Below are positions 30,793 to 34,149 of a stretch of 34,149 nt of DNA, piece after piece. The notes under the pieces were generated by a model. The model did no database searches. It saw only the letters and a list, made by a program, of their open reading frames with translations, and had not been told where the DNA came from. Numbering within the stretch: position 1 is the first letter of the stretch; each line of letters starts with the position of its first letter. Source of the DNA: Leptolinea sp. UBA5366 (GTDB taxonomy: Bacteria; Chloroflexota; Anaerolineae; Anaerolineales; Anaerolineaceae); contig DHPK01000007.1 in the NCBI GenBank assembly GCA_002407845.1, positions 22,734 through 56,882 on the forward strand, in the 5' to 3' direction. Both the position numbers and the translations under genes were made by a program.

Positions 30793-31815
30793 ATGAAAAA
30801 ATCCAGTATTATTTTAGCAATTCTTGCAATTCTTGTTTTTTGCGTTCCTGTTTTTGCTCAGGACACCCTGCGAATTTGTGAAGTCACCGACACCGGCGGT
30901 GTTGATGACAAATCATTCAACGAAACAGCCTGGAACGGTCTGCTCGCTGCCAAAGAACAATACGGCGCGGATGTGGTCGTGCTCGAGTCAATCTCGGACG
31001 CTGACTACGCTGTCAATATTGATCAATTCATCAGCGACGAATGCGATCTGATCGTTACGGTCGGTTTCATGCTTGCAGACGCCACCATCGCCGCTTCGGA
31101 AGACTATCCGGATTACAAATTCACCATCATCGACTCATCCGTCGGCAAACCGAACGTCGTTGATCAGGTCTTCCAGACCGACGAAGCAGCGTTCATGGCT
31201 GGTTATGTTGCAGCTGGCATGTCTGAAACCGGCGTGATCGGCACTTTCGGCGGCATGTGCATCCCGACCGTCACCATTTTCATGGACGGCTATGCCCGCG
31301 GCGCTGCCTATTACAACGAAATTCATGGCACCGATGTCGAAGTTCTCGGTTGGAACACTGAAACCCTCGAAGGCACCTGCGTCGATTCATTCGATGACCT
31401 TGACAAAGGCAAGCAGGTTTCAATCACAATGATGGATCAGGGCGCTGACATCATCATGCCGGTTGCCGGTCCTGTCGGCGGCGGCACGATCGCTGCAATC
31501 GAAGACCGCGGTACCGGTCTCGTCATCGGCGTTGACTCAGACTGGTATCTGACTTACCCCGATAACGGCGATGTCATCCTGACTTCCGTCATGAAGAAGA
31601 TGGATGCGACCACCCTGGCTGTGATTGAATCCGTGATGGACAATTCCTTCGCTGGCGGAAAAGTCGTCGGTACGCTGGAAAACACCGGTGTAGATCTGGC
31701 TCCGTTCCATGATCTTGAATCAAAAATCCCCGCCGATCTGCTGACCGAGCTTGAAGACGTTCGCGCGAAACTCATTTCGGGCGAAATCGAACTCAATGAA
31801 GTTTATGCTCAGTAA
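30793..31815 (+). CDS. BMP-family ABC substrate-binding protein (nucleoside/simple sugar)
   Basis: The 340-residue protein has a signal peptide (cleavage likely after VFA at about 22) and the BMP/PnrA binding fold: VTDTGGVDDKSFNETAWNGL at the ligand site, DLIVTVGFMLADATI, GYVAAGMSETG and MPVAGPVGGGT. Relatives bind purine or other nucleosides. Most relatives are lipoproteins, but no lipobox cysteine is present here. A strong hairpin and then the ATPase gene follow. The pairing with a two-domain ATPase and a YufP-like permease supports nucleoside import. Confidence 0.92.
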   Translation: MKKSSIILAILAILVFCVPVFAQDTLRICEVTDTGGVDDKSFNETAWNGLLAAKEQYGADVVVLESISDADYAVNIDQFISDECDLIVTVGFMLADATIAASEDYPDYKFTIIDSSVGKPNVVDQVFQTDEAAFMAGYVAAGMSETGVIGTFGGMCIPTVTIFMDGYARGAAYYNEIHGTDVEVLGWNTETLEGTCVDSFDDLDKGKQVSITMMDQGADIIMPVAGPVGGGTIAAIEDRGTGLVIGVDSDWYLTYPDNGDVILTSVMKKMDATTLAVIESVMDNSFAGGKVVGTLENTGVDLAPFHDLESKIPADLLTELEDVRAKLISGEIELNEVYAQ

Positions 31816-31835
31816 TCAAAAGTAATGAAGTGAAA

Positions 31836-31862
31836 CTTAGGTGGGGGTCTTCCCCACCTAAG
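31836..31862 (+). terminator. Strong hairpin between binding-protein and ATPase genes (attenuator or mRNA-protecting)
   Basis: CTTAGGTGGGG (31836-31846) pairs perfectly with CCCCACCTAAG (31852-31862) around a five-base loop. Only CTTGTTT follows, a weak T-run, so read-through to the ATPase gene is expected. It probably sets the ratio of binding protein to the membrane components. Confidence 0.65.
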
Positions 31863-31945
31863 CTTGTTTAAAACAATGTGTTCGATCCCCAAATCCGTGC
31901 GGTTGAACCAACCTTTTTGAAATCACTTCCCAAAAAGGAGAAAAA

Positions 31946-33508
31946 ATGCCTCCAGTTCTTGAATTAAAGGGAATAACCAAGCAATTTCCGGGCGTGCTGG
32001 CTAATGACCATATCAATCTAAAACTCGAAAAGGGTGAAATTTTGGCATTGCTGGGTGAAAATGGCGCCGGCAAATCCACCCTGATGAATATCCTCTACGG
32101 GCTATATAAACCGGATGAAGGCGAAATTTTCATCAATGGAGAAAAGGTCGATATCAGCGGACCTACCGACGCTATCCGTGCCGGAATCGGCATGGTTCAT
32201 CAGCACTTTATGCTCATTCCTGTCTTTACTGTCACTGAAAACGTCATGCTAGGCGAAGAATCCGTCACGTATGCCGGGATTTTGAATCCCGCAGAGGCTG
32301 CTGAAAAAATCCGCTCGATCGGTGATCAATACGGATTGACGCTTGATCCAAATGCCAAAGTCGGCGATCTGCCAGTCGGCATTCAGCAGCGGGTTGAGAT
32401 TATCAAGCTGCTGTTTCGCAATGCGAACATTCTGATTTTCGATGAGCCGACCGCTGTGCTGACGCCGCAGGAAGCGGATGAACTGTTCAAAATCATGCGC
32501 TCGCTGACCGATCAGGGCAAATCGATCATTTTCATCACGCACAAGCTGCGTGAAGTGCTCGAATATTCGGATCGGATCATGGTCATCCAGCGCGGGAAAG
32601 TGGTCGGAGAAACGCTGCCGGAAGAAGCTGACCAGCAAACGCTGGCAGAGATGATGGTCGGGCGAGCGGTGGATCTGGATTTGGACAAGAAGAAAGCAAA
32701 CCCGGGCGAGGTCGTGCTGGAAGTGCATGATCTGGTTGTCGCGGACAGCACCCGGAAAGAGACTGTTCACGGGCTTTCCTTTGAATTGCGGGCTAGTGAA
32801 ATTCTCGGGATTGCCGGTGTTCAGGGGAATGGTCAAACTGAACTTGAAGAGGCAATTACCGGCATGCGTGATCCCGAAAGCGGGGTCATCAAGATCAAAA
32901 ATCGTGAAGTTAAGAAAATCAAGCCACGTGAATTTGTTGAAAACAATGGCGCGCACATTCCGGAAGACCGCCAGCGAGACGGGCTGATCCTGAGTTTTAC
33001 CGTCGAAGATAATTTGATGCTATGCACTTATTATCGGCAGCCGTTTTCAAAGAACGGGATTCTTGATCGCGATTCGATTCGTTCCAATGCGGAGAAGCTG
33101 GTGAAAGCTTTTGACATTCGCCCGCCTGAATCGCTGCTGGCAGTCGGTTCATTATCCGGCGGGAATCAGCAGAAAGTCATCGTCGCCCGTGAGTTGAGCC
33201 GCGAAAACAAGCTGATTGTCGCGTCTCAGCCGACCCGCGGATTGGATGTCGGTTCAATCGAATATATCCATAACCAATTGCTGCAGGAACGGGATGAAGG
33301 CTGCGGAATATTACTGATTTCGTCTGAGCTGGATGAAATCATGGAACTTTCTGACCGGATTCTGGTGATGTACAAAGGCAAGGCAAACTATCTGGTTGAT
33401 TCAGATAAGACGACCAAATCAGAAATTGGTCTCTACATGGCAGGCTTCAGTGACGCTGAAGTTTCAGCTCCGCAGTCCAGCCGCCAACAGGAGGAAATGA
33501 ACCAATGA
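31946..33508 (+). CDS. Nucleoside/simple-sugar ABC transporter ATP-binding protein (two ATPase domains)
   Basis: The 520-residue protein has two fused ATPase domains as in the RbsA/YufO group. The first has Walker A GENGAGKST, a divergent signature VGIQQRVEI and Walker B ILIFDEPTAVLTPQE. The second has a degenerate Walker A (GVQGNGQTEL), signature LSGGNQQKVIVAREL, and LIVASQPTRGLDVGS, where the Walker B Asp-Glu is replaced by Ser-Gln. One functional and one degenerate site is usual in this group. It powers the permease that follows. AAAAAGGAG precedes the ATG. The stop overlaps the permease start by four bases. Confidence 0.93.
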   Translation: MPPVLELKGITKQFPGVLANDHINLKLEKGEILALLGENGAGKSTLMNILYGLYKPDEGEIFINGEKVDISGPTDAIRAGIGMVHQHFMLIPVFTVTENVMLGEESVTYAGILNPAEAAEKIRSIGDQYGLTLDPNAKVGDLPVGIQQRVEIIKLLFRNANILIFDEPTAVLTPQEADELFKIMRSLTDQGKSIIFITHKLREVLEYSDRIMVIQRGKVVGETLPEEADQQTLAEMMVGRAVDLDLDKKKANPGEVVLEVHDLVVADSTRKETVHGLSFELRASEILGIAGVQGNGQTELEEAITGMRDPESGVIKIKNREVKKIKPREFVENNGAHIPEDRQRDGLILSFTVEDNLMLCTYYRQPFSKNGILDRDSIRSNAEKLVKAFDIRPPESLLAVGSLSGGNQQKVIVARELSRENKLIVASQPTRGLDVGSIEYIHNQLLQERDEGCGILLISSELDEIMELSDRILVMYKGKANYLVDSDKTTKSEIGLYMAGFSDAEVSAPQSSRQQEEMNQ

Positions 33509-34149
33509 GCGATCAGGATATCAGGAAAACAGACCCTTCCGATGAAAAGAAGGATGCCGGTCAAATCTTCCTCGAAGAAATTGGTCGGAAACCAGCCAAA
33601 AAAACTGGGGTGTGGAGCCGCTTCTGGAACGCTGCCCAGATTCCTTTTCTGGCGATCATCTCCGGATTGCTGCTCGGCGCGGTCATCATCGTTCTGACCT
33701 CTGCAGACGTCTATGCCGCTTTCGGACGCGGCATTGGCGAAGGCTTTAGCACCATGTTCTCAATCGTCACCAAGGCTTACAGTGCGCTGTTCGCCGGCGC
33801 TTTTGGCAGCCCTGCCAGAATTGCTGAGGCGCTGCGAACCGGAGAGAAAATCGACCGGGCGTTCAGACCCATTCTCCAGAGCCTCGTTGAGACTACGCCT
33901 TACCTGTTCACCGGGCTGGCGCTTGCACTCGGATTTCGAGCTGGGATGTTCAACATCGGCGGCGAAGGTCAGATTTACATCGGGGCTGCAGCTGCAACAT
34001 TCGTAGGGCTGGCATTCAAAGATCTGCCTGCTTACATTCATATGCCGCTGGCAATGATCGCCGGCATGCTCGGCGGCGCCTTCTGGGGATTCATCCCCGG
34101 CTGGCTGAAGGCTAAAACCGGAGCGCACGAGGTGATCAACACGATCATG
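33505..34149 (+). CDS. Nucleoside/simple-sugar ABC transporter permease (5' part, cut by window end)
   Basis: The first 215 codons are present and the frame runs off the right edge. After a charged N-terminal extension of about 45 residues (rich in Asp, Glu and Lys) come hydrophobic segments and the marks of the YufP/BmpC permease group: TTPYLFTGLALALGFRAGMF, then NIGGEGQIYIGA, and GAHEVINTIM at the edge. The ATG at 33505 is ten bases after AGGAGG and overlaps the ATPase stop (ATGA). A second permease gene is expected beyond the window. Confidence 0.9.
   Translation, partial: MSDQDIRKTDPSDEKKDAGQIFLEEIGRKPAKKTGVWSRFWNAAQIPFLAIISGLLLGAVIIVLTSADVYAAFGRGIGEGFSTMFSIVTKAYSALFAGAFGSPARIAEALRTGEKIDRAFRPILQSLVETTPYLFTGLALALGFRAGMFNIGGEGQIYIGAAAATFVGLAFKDLPAYIHMPLAMIAGMLGGAFWGFIPGWLKAKTGAHEVINTIM

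Noticed and set aside
33760..34128. 122-codon minus-strand frame at the right end
   Set aside because: Antisense to the nucleoside/sugar permease, whose plus-strand frame is open to the window edge and carries family motifs.

Overview
The window looks like the chromosome of an anaerobic, probably monoderm bacterium. My best guess is a Chloroflexota of the Anaerolineae type, at low to moderate confidence. It has the complete-looking style of the anaerobic, cobalt-early cobalamin route (CbiK, CbiD, CbiG). It also has a TPR protein with a proline/threonine linker after one membrane anchor, and an S-layer homology (SLH) tail on a solute-binding protein. No transposase, integrase, phage gene, CRISPR array or rRNA was seen.

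Layout. (1) 1-400: the 5' fragment of a tRNA on the minus strand, an intact tRNA-Lys(CTT), and a 26-base exact copy of its anticodon arm 140 bases upstream. (2) 560-3800, minus strand: a VOC-NADAR fusion protein, a PfkB-family kinase and a MATE efflux pump. (3) 4286-10018, plus strand: one operon with a Pot-type ABC importer (binding protein, two permeases, ATPase), a nucleoside-phosphorylase-family enzyme and a creatininase-family amidohydrolase, closed by an intrinsic terminator. This first 10.3 kb is visibly AT-rich. (4) 10540-13347: TrkA and TrkH for potassium uptake, in clearly GC-richer DNA that continues to the window end; then an unknown membrane protein on the minus strand. (5) 14068-29017: two convergent cobalamin operons, each headed by a cobalamin riboswitch and an intrinsic terminator. 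The plus-strand operon is cbiFG-cbiH-cbiC-kinase. The minus-strand operon is permease-ATPase-cbiK(exported)-binding protein(SLH)-cbiD-cbiET-cbiA-cbiP-cbiB. Their last genes overlap tail to tail by 21 bases. (6) 29128-30378: a TPR protein on the minus strand. (7) 30793-34149: a BMP-family nucleoside/simple-sugar ABC importer, cut by the window end in its first permease.

How the genes work together. The cobalamin block covers most steps from sirohydrochlorin to adenosylcobinamide (phosphate). CbiL, CbiJ, CobD and the nucleotide-loop genes CobU/S/T are not here. A LicA/choline-kinase-like protein sits where a linker-supplying kinase would make sense. The AT-rich block reads as a candidate import-and-breakdown module for a nucleoside-like compound: importer, N-glycosidic phosphorolysis, an N-glycosidase-family domain, a sugar/nucleoside kinase and an amidohydrolase. 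That reading is inference from co-location. The BMP importer at the right end is a second, unrelated, likely nucleoside importer. In both importer operons a strong hairpin separates the binding-protein gene from the next gene.
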